This document shows positions 1 to 6,743 of a stretch of 6,963 bases of DNA, piece by piece (the first letter of the stretch is position 1; each line of letters starts with the position of its first letter). The notes under the pieces were generated by a model, which was given only the letters and a program-made list of their open reading frames with translations, had not been told where the DNA came from and did no database searches. Position numbers and translations under genes: made by a program. The stretch lies in contig JAIXXW010000393.1 of the NCBI GenBank assembly GCA_027490555.1, forward strand, positions 1-6,963, read 5' to 3'. The DNA is from Comamonadaceae bacterium. Lineage in GTDB: Bacteria > Pseudomonadota > Gammaproteobacteria > Burkholderiales > Burkholderiaceae_C.

Positions 1-289
1 CACCGAACTGGAACAGCATGCCCATGCGCCGGCGCGCCGCATACAACTGGGCCTGTGGCATGGGGGTGATGTCTTGGCCATCGAACAGGACCTGGCCCTG
101 GCTGGCCCGGACTTGTCCGCCAATCAGGCGCAGCACCGTGGTCTTGCCCCCCCCCGACACGCCCATCAGGGCCGTGACTTGCCCACGCGGCACATTGAAG
201 CTCAGGTTCTTCAAGATGACACGGTCGCCGTACCCGAAAGTCAGGTCGCGCAGTTCAACAAGTGGTGCTGGGGTGCTGCTGTCGTTCAT
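1..289 (-). CDS. mlaF: MlaF-like phospholipid ABC transporter ATPase, N-terminal part (cut by window edge)
   Basis: This is the ATP-binding subunit of the Mla system, which with the permease MlaE and the substrate-binding MlaD moves phospholipids between inner and outer membrane; it acts on the cytoplasmic face of the inner membrane. The first 96 codons are visible and begin MNDSSTPAPLVELRDLTFGY. The Walker A motif GVSGGGKT lies at residues 43-50, followed by TVLRLIGGQV, then VLFDGQDI, and the Q-loop MLFQFG with Gln94. The run LRLIGGQ...LFDGQDI...RRRMGMLFQ is typical of MlaF rather than of generic ABC ATPases. The signature motif, Walker B and H-loop lie outside the window. The ATG was chosen because it begins just before the conserved N-terminal strand and no other plausible in-frame start is near. 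No Shine-Dalgarno precedes it: the upstream bases are the U-tract of a terminator. An mla cluster behind gltBD is, from memory, common in Burkholderiales. The identity is firm at family level; the specific role is inferred. Confidence 0.85.
   Translation of the reverse strand, partial: MNDSSTPAPLVELRDLTFGYGDRVILKNLSFNVPRGQVTALMGVSGGGKTTVLRLIGGQVRASQGQVLFDGQDITPMPQAQLYAARRRMGMLFQFG
147..155. repeat. Nine-base C/G homopolymer inside the mlaF Walker A codons
   Basis: Nine consecutive C on the plus strand read as nine G in the mlaF sense direction. They cover the third base of Ser45 (TCG), all of Gly46 and Gly47 (GGG, GGG) and the first two bases of Gly48 (GGC), inside the P-loop. The frame is intact at length nine. 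A gain or loss of one base would frameshift the protein within the nucleotide-binding motif. Confidence 0.9.
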
Positions 290-320
290 AAAAAACAAGA
301 GCCGGAAGATCCGGCTCTTG
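290..320 (-). terminator. Intrinsic terminator of the gltBD operon
   Basis: A perfect 10-bp inverted repeat (CAAGAGCCGG at 296-305 and its complement at 311-320) encloses a 5-nt loop. On the minus strand it is followed at once by six T (295-290). The plus strand has no T-run after the hairpin, so it acts in the gltD-to-mlaF direction only. It lies 73 bp past the gltD stop codon. The T-run runs directly into the mlaF ATG at 289, so the terminator occupies the place where an mlaF ribosome binding site would be expected. Confidence 0.92.
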
Positions 321-370
321 TGATGGTAGGGGTTCCCACTCAGGGCTGTGTAAACCGGGAAATGACCGGG

Positions 371-376
371 ATTATA
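371..376 (-). promoter_or_regulatory. Possible -10 element in the gltD-mlaF spacer
   Basis: The minus strand reads TATAAT here, a perfect -10 hexamer, 18 bp past the gltD stop. No convincing -35 is found at 15-18 bp spacing (candidates there read like CGATAA), and there is no TG extension. If active, it would start a transcript near 364 that runs through the terminator hairpin before reaching the mlaF start codon. The rest of the 73-bp spacer between gltD and the terminator shows nothing else I can support. Weak call. Confidence 0.25.
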
Positions 377-393
377 CGTAGAACCAAAGTACC

Positions 394-1875
394 TTATCGC
401 GGCAGGTCACTGCTGCCCATCAGGAACTCGTCCACGGCGCGCGCGGCCTGACGGCCTTCGCGGATGGCCCAGACCACCAGCGACTGACCCCGGCGCATGT
501 CGCCGGCGGCAAAGACTTTGGGCACGTTGGTGGCATAACCGCCGGTGAAGTCGGTGCTGGCTTTGGCGTTGCCACGGGCGTCCTTGTCGATGCCAAAGGC
601 ATCGAGCACGGTGGCCACCGGGTTGGTGAAGCCCATGGCCAACAGGACCATGTCGGCCTTGTATTCCTTCTCGGTGCCGGGCACCTCGACCAGCTTGCCG
701 TCCTTGAACTCGACATGTACGGTCTTCAGGCCGGTGAGTTTGCCTTTCTCACCCATGAATTCCTTGGTGGAAATGGCGAACTCGCGTTGCAACAGACCTT
801 TTTCGGCGCTCTCGTCGTGGCTGGAGCTGGTGCGCAGTTTCATGGGCCAGTAGGGCCAGACCAGCGCCTTGTTTTCCTTTTCGGGCGGCTCGGGCATCAC
901 CTCGAACTGGGTCACGCTCACGGCGCCGTGGCGTGTGCTGGTGCCCACGCAATCGCTGCCGGTGTCACCACCACCGATCACGATGACGTGTTTGCCGTCG
1001 GCGCGCAACTGGCCCTTGAGCTTGTCACCGGCATTGACCTTGTTTTGCTGGGGCAGGAATTCCATGGCGAAATGGATGCCGTCCAGATCGCGGCCGGGCA
1101 CGGGCAAATCGCGCGACTGCTCGGAGCCTCCGGTCAGCAGCACAGCGTCGAAGTCTTTTTGGAGCTGCTGGGCGCTGATGGTTTCCTTGGCCCAGTTGGT
1201 GACCTTGGAGTCCTTGGGCCATTCGCCCACCAGCACGCTGGTGCGGATCTTCACGCCTTCGGCCTCGAGCTGCTGCACGCGACGGTCGATGTGCGACTTT
1301 TCCATCTTGAAGTCGGGGATGCCATAGCGCAGCAAGCCGCCCACGCGGTCATTCTTCTCGAACAAGGTCACATCGTGACCGGCCCGTGCGAGTTGCTGGG
1401 CAGCGGCCAGGCCGGCAGGGCCTGCGCCAATGATGGCGACGGTCTTACCGGTCTTGAACTTGGCTGGACGGGGAGTGACCCAGCCTTCGGCCCAGGCGCG
1501 GTCGATGATGGCGTGCTCGATCGACTTGATGCCCACGGCATCGTCGTTGAAGTTGACCACGCAAGCGGCTTCGCAAGGCGCCGGGCAGATGCGGCCGGTG
1601 AACTCCGGAAAGTTGTTGGTGCTGTGCAGCACCTCGATCGCGTTCTTCCAGTCACCCTGATACACCAGATCGTTGAAGTCCGGGATGATGTTGTTGACCG
1701 GGCAGCCGTTGTTGCAAAACGGTGTGCCGCAATCCATGCAGCGGGCCGCCTGGGTTTTGGACTGCTCGTCGGTCAGGCCGATCACGAACTCGTTGTAGTT
1801 CTTCAAGCGTTCGGCAACGGGTTTGTAGCCCTCTTCGATGCGCTCAAACTCCATGAAACCGGTGATTTTTCCCAT
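394..1875 (-). CDS. gltD: Glutamate synthase (NADPH) small subunit GltD
   Basis: The beta subunit of glutamate synthase oxidises NADPH at FAD and sends electrons through [4Fe-4S] clusters to the FMN of GltB; cytoplasmic. The 493 residues match the usual family length. The N-terminal ferredoxin-like domain carries two cysteine sets: CMDCGTPFCNNGC with Cys46, 49, 54 and 58, and CPAPCEAAC with Cys97, 101 and 105. The FAD-binding GAGPAG motif is at 150-155, followed by EKNDRVGGLLRYGIP. The NADPH-binding GGGDTG motif is at 301-306, and the C-terminal FAD contact FAAGD at 455-459 is followed by RRGQSLVVWAI. All expected motifs are present with no break. The ATG start is supported by an AAGGA ribosome binding site about 7 nt upstream. 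It lies 29 bp behind gltB with no promoter or terminator between, so the two are co-transcribed, as is usual. The related dihydropyrimidine dehydrogenase subunit PreT shares this fold, but the gltB neighbour settles the assignment. Confidence 0.97.
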   Translation of the reverse strand: MGKITGFMEFERIEEGYKPVAERLKNYNEFVIGLTDEQSKTQAARCMDCGTPFCNNGCPVNNIIPDFNDLVYQGDWKNAIEVLHSTNNFPEFTGRICPAPCEAACVVNFNDDAVGIKSIEHAIIDRAWAEGWVTPRPAKFKTGKTVAIIGAGPAGLAAAQQLARAGHDVTLFEKNDRVGGLLRYGIPDFKMEKSHIDRRVQQLEAEGVKIRTSVLVGEWPKDSKVTNWAKETISAQQLQKDFDAVLLTGGSEQSRDLPVPGRDLDGIHFAMEFLPQQNKVNAGDKLKGQLRADGKHVIVIGGGDTGSDCVGTSTRHGAVSVTQFEVMPEPPEKENKALVWPYWPMKLRTSSSHDESAEKGLLQREFAISTKEFMGEKGKLTGLKTVHVEFKDGKLVEVPGTEKEYKADMVLLAMGFTNPVATVLDAFGIDKDARGNAKASTDFTGGYATNVPKVFAAGDMRRGQSLVVWAIREGRQAARAVDEFLMGSSDLPR

Positions 1876-1904
1876 GATGTTTCCTTCGATTCTTGACGTG
1901 GGGC

Positions 1905-4900
1905 TCAGGCGGCGACGGGCTTGGCGGCCTTGGCTGCATGGGCCGCTTTGCGCGCATTGATCTCACCCAGGGCGCGCTTGTATTCGTTGGGGAAGACCTT
2001 CACGAACTTGGCGCGGGCCGTGGCCCAGTTGTCCAGCAACTCGCGGGCACGCTGGCTGCCGGTCCACTTGTGGTGGTCTTCCAGCAGTTTCTTCAGCTGC
2101 ACTTCGTCGGCCAGGTCGCGGTGCCAGACCTTGCGGTCGATCTGCGCTTCCTGCTCGGCGGCGGGCAGCACTTTTTCCAGGCTGACCATGGCGGTGTTGC
2201 AGCGGGAGGCGAATTCGCCGTCTTCGTCGTAGACATAGGCGACACCGCCGCTCATGCCCGCGCCGAAGTTGCGGCCGGTCTTGCCCAGCACCGCCACGGT
2301 GCCGCCGGTCATGTATTCGCAGCCGTGGTCACCCGTGCCTTCAACCACCGCGGTGGCGCCCGACAGGCGCACCGCAAAGCGCTCACCGGCCACACCGGCA
2401 AAGAAGGCCTCACCGGTGGTGGCGCCATACATGACGGTGTTGCCCACGATGATGTTTTGCGACGCCACGCCACGGAATTCCAGGCTGGGGCGCACCACCA
2501 CGCGACCGCCCGACAGGCCTTTGCCGGTGTAGTCGTTGGCCTCGCCGATCAGGTACAGCGTGATGCCCTTGCACAAGAAGGCGCCAAAGGATTGGCCGCC
2601 CGTGCCTTCGAGCTGGATGCGGATGGTGTCGTCGGGCAGTCCTTCGGGGTGCACCTGGGTGACGGCACCGGACAGCATGGCACCGACCGAGCGGTTCACG
2701 TTGCGGGCGGTTTCCATGAACTGGACCTTTTCGCCCTTGTCGATGGCGGCGCGGCTCTTGGCGATCAGCACATTGTCCAGCGCCTTGGCCAGGCCGTGGT
2801 CTTGCGTTTGCACATGGCGCACGTCGGCGTCCACCGTGACCTGTGGCACGGCCAGCAGGCGTGAGAAGTCCAGGCCTCGGGCCTTCCAGTGGTTCACCCC
2901 CGCGCGCATGTCGAGCAGATCGGCGCGGCCCACCATGTCGTCAAACTTGGCGATGCCCAGCTGGGCCATGATCTGACGCACTTCCTCGGCAATGAAGAAG
3001 AAGTAGTTCACCACATGCTCGGGCTTGCCGGTGAACTTCTTGCGCAGCGCAGGGTCTTGCGTGGCCACGCCCACCGGGCAGGTGTTCAGGTGGCACTTGC
3101 GCATCATGATGCAGCCTTCAACCACCAGCGGTGCGGTGGCAAAGCCGAACTCGTCGGCGCCCAGCAAGGCGCCGATGGCGACGTCGCGGCCGGTCTTCAT
3201 CTGGCCGTCGGCCTGCACACGGATGCGACCGCGCAAGCCATTGAGCACCAGGGTCTGCTGGGTTTCGGCCAGACCGATCTCCCAGGGCGAGCCGGCGTGC
3301 TTGACCGAGGACCAGGGCGAGGCGCCCGTGCCGCCGTCATGGCCGGCGATCACCACATGGTCGGCCTTGCACTTGGCCACACCCGCGGCCACCGTGCCCA
3401 CGCCGATTTCAGACACCAGCTTGACGCTGATGTCGCTGTGCGGTGCCACGTTCTTCAGGTCGTGGATCAGCTGGGCCAGGTCTTCGATCGAGTAGATGTC
3501 GTGGTGCGGAGGTGGCGAAATCAGGCCGACACCGGGCACCGAGTGGCGCAGCTTGCCGATGTAGTCGGACACCTTGCCGCCGGGCAGCTGGCCGCCTTCA
3601 CCGGGCTTGGCGCCCTGGGCCATCTTGATCTGGATCTGGTCGGCGCTCGACAGGTATTCGGCGGTGACGCCGAAACGGCCGGATGCCACCTGCTTGATGC
3701 GCGAGCGCAGGCTGTCACCGTCGTTCAGGGGCAGGTCGACTTCGACGTTTTCCTCGCCGATCACGCTCTTAAGCGAATCGCCCTGCTTGATCGGAATGCC
3801 CTTGAGTTCGTTGCGGTAACGGGCCGCGTCTTCGCCGCCTTCGCCGGTGTTGCTCTTGCCGCCGATGCGGTTCATGGCCACGGCCAGGGTGGCGTGCGCC
3901 TCGGTGGAAATCGAGCCCAGCGACATGGCCCCGGTGGCGAAACGCTTGACGATTTCGGACGCCGGCTCAACCTGGTCGAGCGGGATGGCCTTGGACGGGT
4001 CGATCTTGAACTCGAACAGGCCACGCAAGGTCATGTGGCGCTTGCTCTGGTCGTTGATGATCTGCGCGTATTCCTTGTAGGTGCTGAAGTTGTTGGCACG
4101 GGTGGAATGCTGCAGCTTGGCGATCGCATCGGGCGTCCACATGTGCTCTTCACCACGGGCGCGCCAGGCGTACTCGCCGCCCGCGTCCAGCATGGTGGCC
4201 AGCAGCGGGTCGTCGCCGAAAGCGGCGGTGTGCATGCGGAAGGCTTCTTCGGCGATCTCGAACACACCGATGCCACCCACGCGGCTGGCGGTGCCGGTGA
4301 AGTATTTGTTGATGGTCTCGCTGTTGATGCCAATCGCCTCGAACAGCTGGGCACCGCAGTAGGACATGTAGGTCGACACGCCCATCTTGGACATGATCTT
4401 GGACAGGCCCTTGCCGATCGCCTTGACGTAGTTGTAGATGGCTTTGTCGGCCGACAAATCACCGGGCAACTCTTTGTGCAGCGCGGCCAGGGTTTCCATG
4501 GCCAGGTAGGGGTGCACGGCTTCGGCGCCATAACCGGCCAGCACGGCAAAGTGGTGCACTTCGCGGGCGGTGCCGGTCTCCACCACCAAACCGGCGGTGG
4601 TGCGCAGGCCCTCGCTCACCAGGTGCTGGTGGATGGCCGACAGCGCCAGCAGCGCGGGCACCGCCACCTGGGTGGCGTTGACACCACGGTCGCTGATGAT
4701 CAGGATGTTGTGGCCGCCCTTGATGGCGTCCACCGCTTCGGCGCAGAGAGACGCCAGCTTGGCTTCCACGCCTTCGCGGCCCCACAGGGCGGGGTAGGTG
4801 ATGTCCAGCGTGGCGCTCTTGAACTTGCCCTTGGTGGCTTGCTCGATGTTGCGCAGCTTGGCCATGTCGGCGAAGTCCAGGATCGGTTGGCTGACTTCGA

Positions 4901-6608
4901 GGCGCATCGGCGGGTTGACCTGGTTGATGTCCAGCAGGTTGGGCTTGGGGCCGATGAAGGACACCAGCGACATCACGATGGCTTCGCGGATCGGGTCGAT
5001 GGGCGGGTTGGTCACTTGCGCGAACAACTGCTTGAAGTAGTTGTACAGCGGCTTGTTCTTGTCGGACAGCACGGCCAGCGGGCTGTCGTTGCCCATGGAG
5101 CCGATGGCCTCTTCACCGGCCGAGGCCATCGGGGCCAGCAGGAATTTGATGTCTTCTTGCGTGGTGCCAAAGGCTTGCTGCAGGTCCAGCAAAGGCACAT
5201 CCGAGGCGGCGGTTGGCACCGGGGCCGCGGGGACGTCGTCGAGCTTGATGCGCAGGTTTTCGATCCACTGCTTGTAGGGCTTGGCGCTGGCCAGGCCGGC
5301 TTTGAGCTCTTCGTCGTTGATCATGCGGCCTTGTTCCAGATCGATCAGGAACATCTTGCCGGGCTGCAGACGCCACTTGCGCACGATCTTGCTCTCAGGG
5401 ATGGGCAGCACGCCGGTTTCCGAGCCCATGATGACCATGTCGTCGTCGGTGATGATGTAGCGCGAAGGGCGCAGGCCGTTGCGGTCCAGCGTGGCGCCGA
5501 TCTGGCGGCCGTCGGTGAACACGATGGAGGCCGGGCCGTCCCAGGGCTCCAACATCGCCGCGTGGTACTCGTAGAAGGCCTTGCGGCGCTCGTCCATGGT
5601 GGTGTGCTGCTCCCAGGGCTCGGGGATCATCATCATCACGGCCTGGCTGATGGGGTAGCCGGCCATGGTCAGCAGCTCCAGGCAGTTGTCGAAGGTGGCG
5701 GTGTCGGACTGGCCGGCAAAACTGATGGGGTAGAGCTTTTGCAGATCGCCTGCCAGCACGGGCGAGGACATCACGCCTTCGCGCGCCTTCATCCAGTTGT
5801 AGTTGCCCTTGACGGTGTTGATCTCGCCGTTGTGCGCCACATAGCGGTAGGGGTGGGCCAGGGGCCACTCGGGGAAGGTGTTGGTGGAAAAACGCTGGTG
5901 CACCAGGCCCAGGGCCGAGACGCAGCGCTCGTCCTGCAGGTCCAGGTAATAGGTGCCCACCTGGTCGGCCAGCAGCAAGCCCTTGTAAACGGCGGTGCGG
6001 CTGGACATGCTGGGGATGTAGTACTCGTTGCTGTGCGTCAGGCGCAGGTTCTGGATCGCGGCGCTGGCGGTCTTGCGAATGACGTAGAGCTTGCGCTCGA
6101 GCGCGTCTTGCACGATCACATCGGCACCCCGGCCAATGAAGATCTGGCGCATGACCGGTTCTTTTTCGCGCACGCGCGGGGACATGGGCATGTCGCGGTT
6201 GACCGGCACATCGCGCCAGCCCAACACCACCTGGCCTTCGGCCTTGACGGCGCGCTCGAGTTCCTGCTCACAGGCCATGCGCGAGGCATGCTCCTTGGGC
6301 AGGAAGACCATGCCCACACCGTACTCCCCGAAAGGCGGCAGGGTCACGCCCTGCTGGGCCATTTCGTCGCGGTACAGCGCGTCAGGCAACTGGATCAGGA
6401 TACCGGCACCGTCGCCCATGAGGGCGTCGGCCCCCACCGCACCCCGGTGGTCCAGGTTCTCCAGGATCTTGAGCGCCTGCGTCACGATGGCGTGGCTCTT
6501 TTGACCCTTGATGTGGGCCACAAAACCGACACCGCACGCGTCGTGCTCGTTGGCCGGGTCATACAAACCGGTGGATTGGAAATGTTCTTTTTCGCTGGCC
6601 GAAGTCAT
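1905..6608 (-). CDS. gltB: Glutamate synthase (NADPH) large subunit GltB
   Basis: The alpha subunit makes two L-glutamate from L-glutamine and 2-oxoglutarate using electrons from GltD; cytoplasmic. At 1567 residues it is full length. A 24-residue propeptide ends in NEHDA; cleavage before Cys25 (CGVGF) would expose the N-terminal nucleophile of the class II glutamine amidotransferase domain (about 25-430), which also shows HQRFSTNTFPEWPLAHPYR and HNGEINT (about 234-265). A central linker domain follows (about 480-770). The FMN/2-oxoglutarate synthase domain (about 820-1230) has GEGGED near 919, GEGGQLPGGKV near 1007 and GHDGGTGASPWSS near 1090. Three cysteines spaced C-x5-C-x4-C (1166, 1172, 1177) bind the 3Fe-4S cluster. 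The C-terminal GXGXG beta-helix (about 1270-1510) includes GDHGCEYMTGGTVAVLG, and an Ala/Lys-rich tail ends the protein. The ATG start has an AGGAG site (6614-6618) 5 nt upstream and gives the expected propeptide. First gene of the gltBD operon. No frameshift or missing key residue was seen. Confidence 0.98.
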   Translation of the reverse strand: MTSASEKEHFQSTGLYDPANEHDACGVGFVAHIKGQKSHAIVTQALKILENLDHRGAVGADALMGDGAGILIQLPDALYRDEMAQQGVTLPPFGEYGVGMVFLPKEHASRMACEQELERAVKAEGQVVLGWRDVPVNRDMPMSPRVREKEPVMRQIFIGRGADVIVQDALERKLYVIRKTASAAIQNLRLTHSNEYYIPSMSSRTAVYKGLLLADQVGTYYLDLQDERCVSALGLVHQRFSTNTFPEWPLAHPYRYVAHNGEINTVKGNYNWMKAREGVMSSPVLAGDLQKLYPISFAGQSDTATFDNCLELLTMAGYPISQAVMMMIPEPWEQHTTMDERRKAFYEYHAAMLEPWDGPASIVFTDGRQIGATLDRNGLRPSRYIITDDDMVIMGSETGVLPIPESKIVRKWRLQPGKMFLIDLEQGRMINDEELKAGLASAKPYKQWIENLRIKLDDVPAAPVPTAASDVPLLDLQQAFGTTQEDIKFLLAPMASAGEEAIGSMGNDSPLAVLSDKNKPLYNYFKQLFAQVTNPPIDPIREAIVMSLVSFIGPKPNLLDINQVNPPMRLEVSQPILDFADMAKLRNIEQATKGKFKSATLDITYPALWGREGVEAKLASLCAEAVDAIKGGHNILIISDRGVNATQVAVPALLALSAIHQHLVSEGLRTTAGLVVETGTAREVHHFAVLAGYGAEAVHPYLAMETLAALHKELPGDLSADKAIYNYVKAIGKGLSKIMSKMGVSTYMSYCGAQLFEAIGINSETINKYFTGTASRVGGIGVFEIAEEAFRMHTAAFGDDPLLATMLDAGGEYAWRARGEEHMWTPDAIAKLQHSTRANNFSTYKEYAQIINDQSKRHMTLRGLFEFKIDPSKAIPLDQVEPASEIVKRFATGAMSLGSISTEAHATLAVAMNRIGGKSNTGEGGEDAARYRNELKGIPIKQGDSLKSVIGEENVEVDLPLNDGDSLRSRIKQVASGRFGVTAEYLSSADQIQIKMAQGAKPGEGGQLPGGKVSDYIGKLRHSVPGVGLISPPPHHDIYSIEDLAQLIHDLKNVAPHSDISVKLVSEIGVGTVAAGVAKCKADHVVIAGHDGGTGASPWSSVKHAGSPWEIGLAETQQTLVLNGLRGRIRVQADGQMKTGRDVAIGALLGADEFGFATAPLVVEGCIMMRKCHLNTCPVGVATQDPALRKKFTGKPEHVVNYFFFIAEEVRQIMAQLGIAKFDDMVGRADLLDMRAGVNHWKARGLDFSRLLAVPQVTVDADVRHVQTQDHGLAKALDNVLIAKSRAAIDKGEKVQFMETARNVNRSVGAMLSGAVTQVHPEGLPDDTIRIQLEGTGGQSFGAFLCKGITLYLIGEANDYTGKGLSGGRVVVRPSLEFRGVASQNIIVGNTVMYGATTGEAFFAGVAGERFAVRLSGATAVVEGTGDHGCEYMTGGTVAVLGKTGRNFGAGMSGGVAYVYDEDGEFASRCNTAMVSLEKVLPAAEQEAQIDRKVWHRDLADEVQLKKLLEDHHKWTGSQRARELLDNWATARAKFVKVFPNEYKRALGEINARKAAHAAKAAKPVAA

Positions 6609-6641
6609 GGGCGCTCCTAAGGGTTTTCACGCGGACCGGGG

Positions 6642-6670
6642 AGTGTAGTGCACTGCAGCATCCATGCCAA
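6642..6670 (-). promoter_or_regulatory. Predicted sigma-70 promoter of gltBD
   Basis: On the minus strand TTGGCA (6670-6665) and TACACT (6647-6642) are separated by exactly 17 bp, matching 4 of 6 consensus bases in each hexamer. The predicted start of transcription is near 6635, giving a leader of about 26 nt with the AGGAG ribosome binding site. An A-rich stretch (ATTAAAAAGA, 6680-6671) lies directly upstream of the -35 and resembles an UP element. The spacer contains short palindromes (AGTGCACT at 6647-6654 and CTGCAG at 6653-6658), which could be operator half-sites but are too short to assign. Confidence 0.6.
6654..6670 (-). promoter_or_regulatory. Overlapping sigma-54 (-24/-12) candidate for gltBD
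   Basis: The minus strand reads TTGGCATGGATGCTGCA. Against the degenerate sigma-54 consensus TTGGCAYRNNNNTTGCW it differs only at one T of the -12 element (C here). The invariant GG (6668-6667) and GC (6656-6655) have the required 10-nt separation. Start of transcription would be near 6643. Nitrogen control through RpoN and NtrC would suit a glutamate synthase operon, but I found no well-formed NtrC site upstream. It shares TTGGCA with the sigma-70 candidate, so only one may be real. Confidence 0.4.
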
Positions 6671-6675
6671 TCTTT

Positions 6676-6700
6676 TTAATTGGGGTCAGATCCCAATTAA
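6676..6700. repeat. RAYT-associated hairpin repeat, copy 1
   Basis: A 9-bp perfect inverted repeat, TTAATTGGG (6676-6684) and CCCAATTAA (6692-6700), encloses a 7-nt loop (GTCAGAT). The left arm and loop reproduce the AATTGGGGTCAGA type of motif that, from memory, flanks many RAYT genes in Proteobacteria. The hairpin ends 6 bp from the -35 of the gltB promoter. It is not followed by a T-run on the minus strand, so it is a poor intrinsic terminator for the transposase gene. Confidence 0.75.
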
Positions 6701-6733
6701 TTTCGCTTTTGGATTGACTTTTAATTAATTGGG
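6692..6733. repeat. Longer alternative inverted repeat joining both repeat copies
   Basis: CCCAATTAATT (6692-6702) pairs perfectly over 11 bp with AATTAATTGGG (6723-6733) around a 20-nt loop. The arm at 6692-6702 is the same one used by the copy 1 hairpin, so the two structures exclude each other. A head-to-tail pair of copies able to fold in two ways resembles REP doublets mobilised by RAYT enzymes. Confidence 0.6.
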
Positions 6734-6743
6734 GACAGATTCA
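6725..6743. repeat. RAYT-associated repeat, copy 2, overlapping the transposase stop codon
   Basis: TTAATTGGGGACAGAT (6725-6740) matches copy 1 (6676-6691) at 15 of 16 bases, in the same orientation and 49 bp away; only T-to-A in the loop differs. The motif runs on into TCA at 6741-6743, which is the TGA stop codon of the transposase on the minus strand. Copy 2 lacks its own downstream CCCAATTAA arm, so it can pair only with the arm of copy 1. Confidence 0.7.

Noticed and set aside
18..451. Two plus-strand open frames across the mlaF start, terminator and gltD end
   Set aside because: They run across a terminator hairpin and antisense to two recognised genes; the translations are low-complexity and match nothing I know.
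715..1896. An open frame of 393 codons antisense to gltD
   Set aside because: Same cause: exact-register antisense of gltD, biased composition and no known motif.
1893..2864. An open frame of 323 codons antisense to the 3' part of gltB
   Set aside because: Exact-register shadow of gltB that ends at a TCA serine codon of gltB; no independent support.
394..6608. A new multi-gene system hidden in the glt region
   Set aside because: Both genes are full-length, canonical GltB and GltD with all cofactor-binding residues, standard spacing and a single terminator; there is no extra domain, insertion or unexplained gene.
2889..6620. An open frame of 1243 codons on the plus strand, antisense to gltB
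   Set aside because: It is in exact codon register with gltB, so its stops correspond only to sense TTA, CTA and TCA codons, which GC-rich genes rarely use. Its His/Gly/Val/Ala-rich translation has no recognisable domain, and gltB on the other strand is fully conserved.
6676..6700. Copy 1 hairpin as an intrinsic terminator for the transposase gene
   Set aside because: On the minus strand the stem is followed by an A-rich stretch rather than T residues, and the stem is AT-rich.
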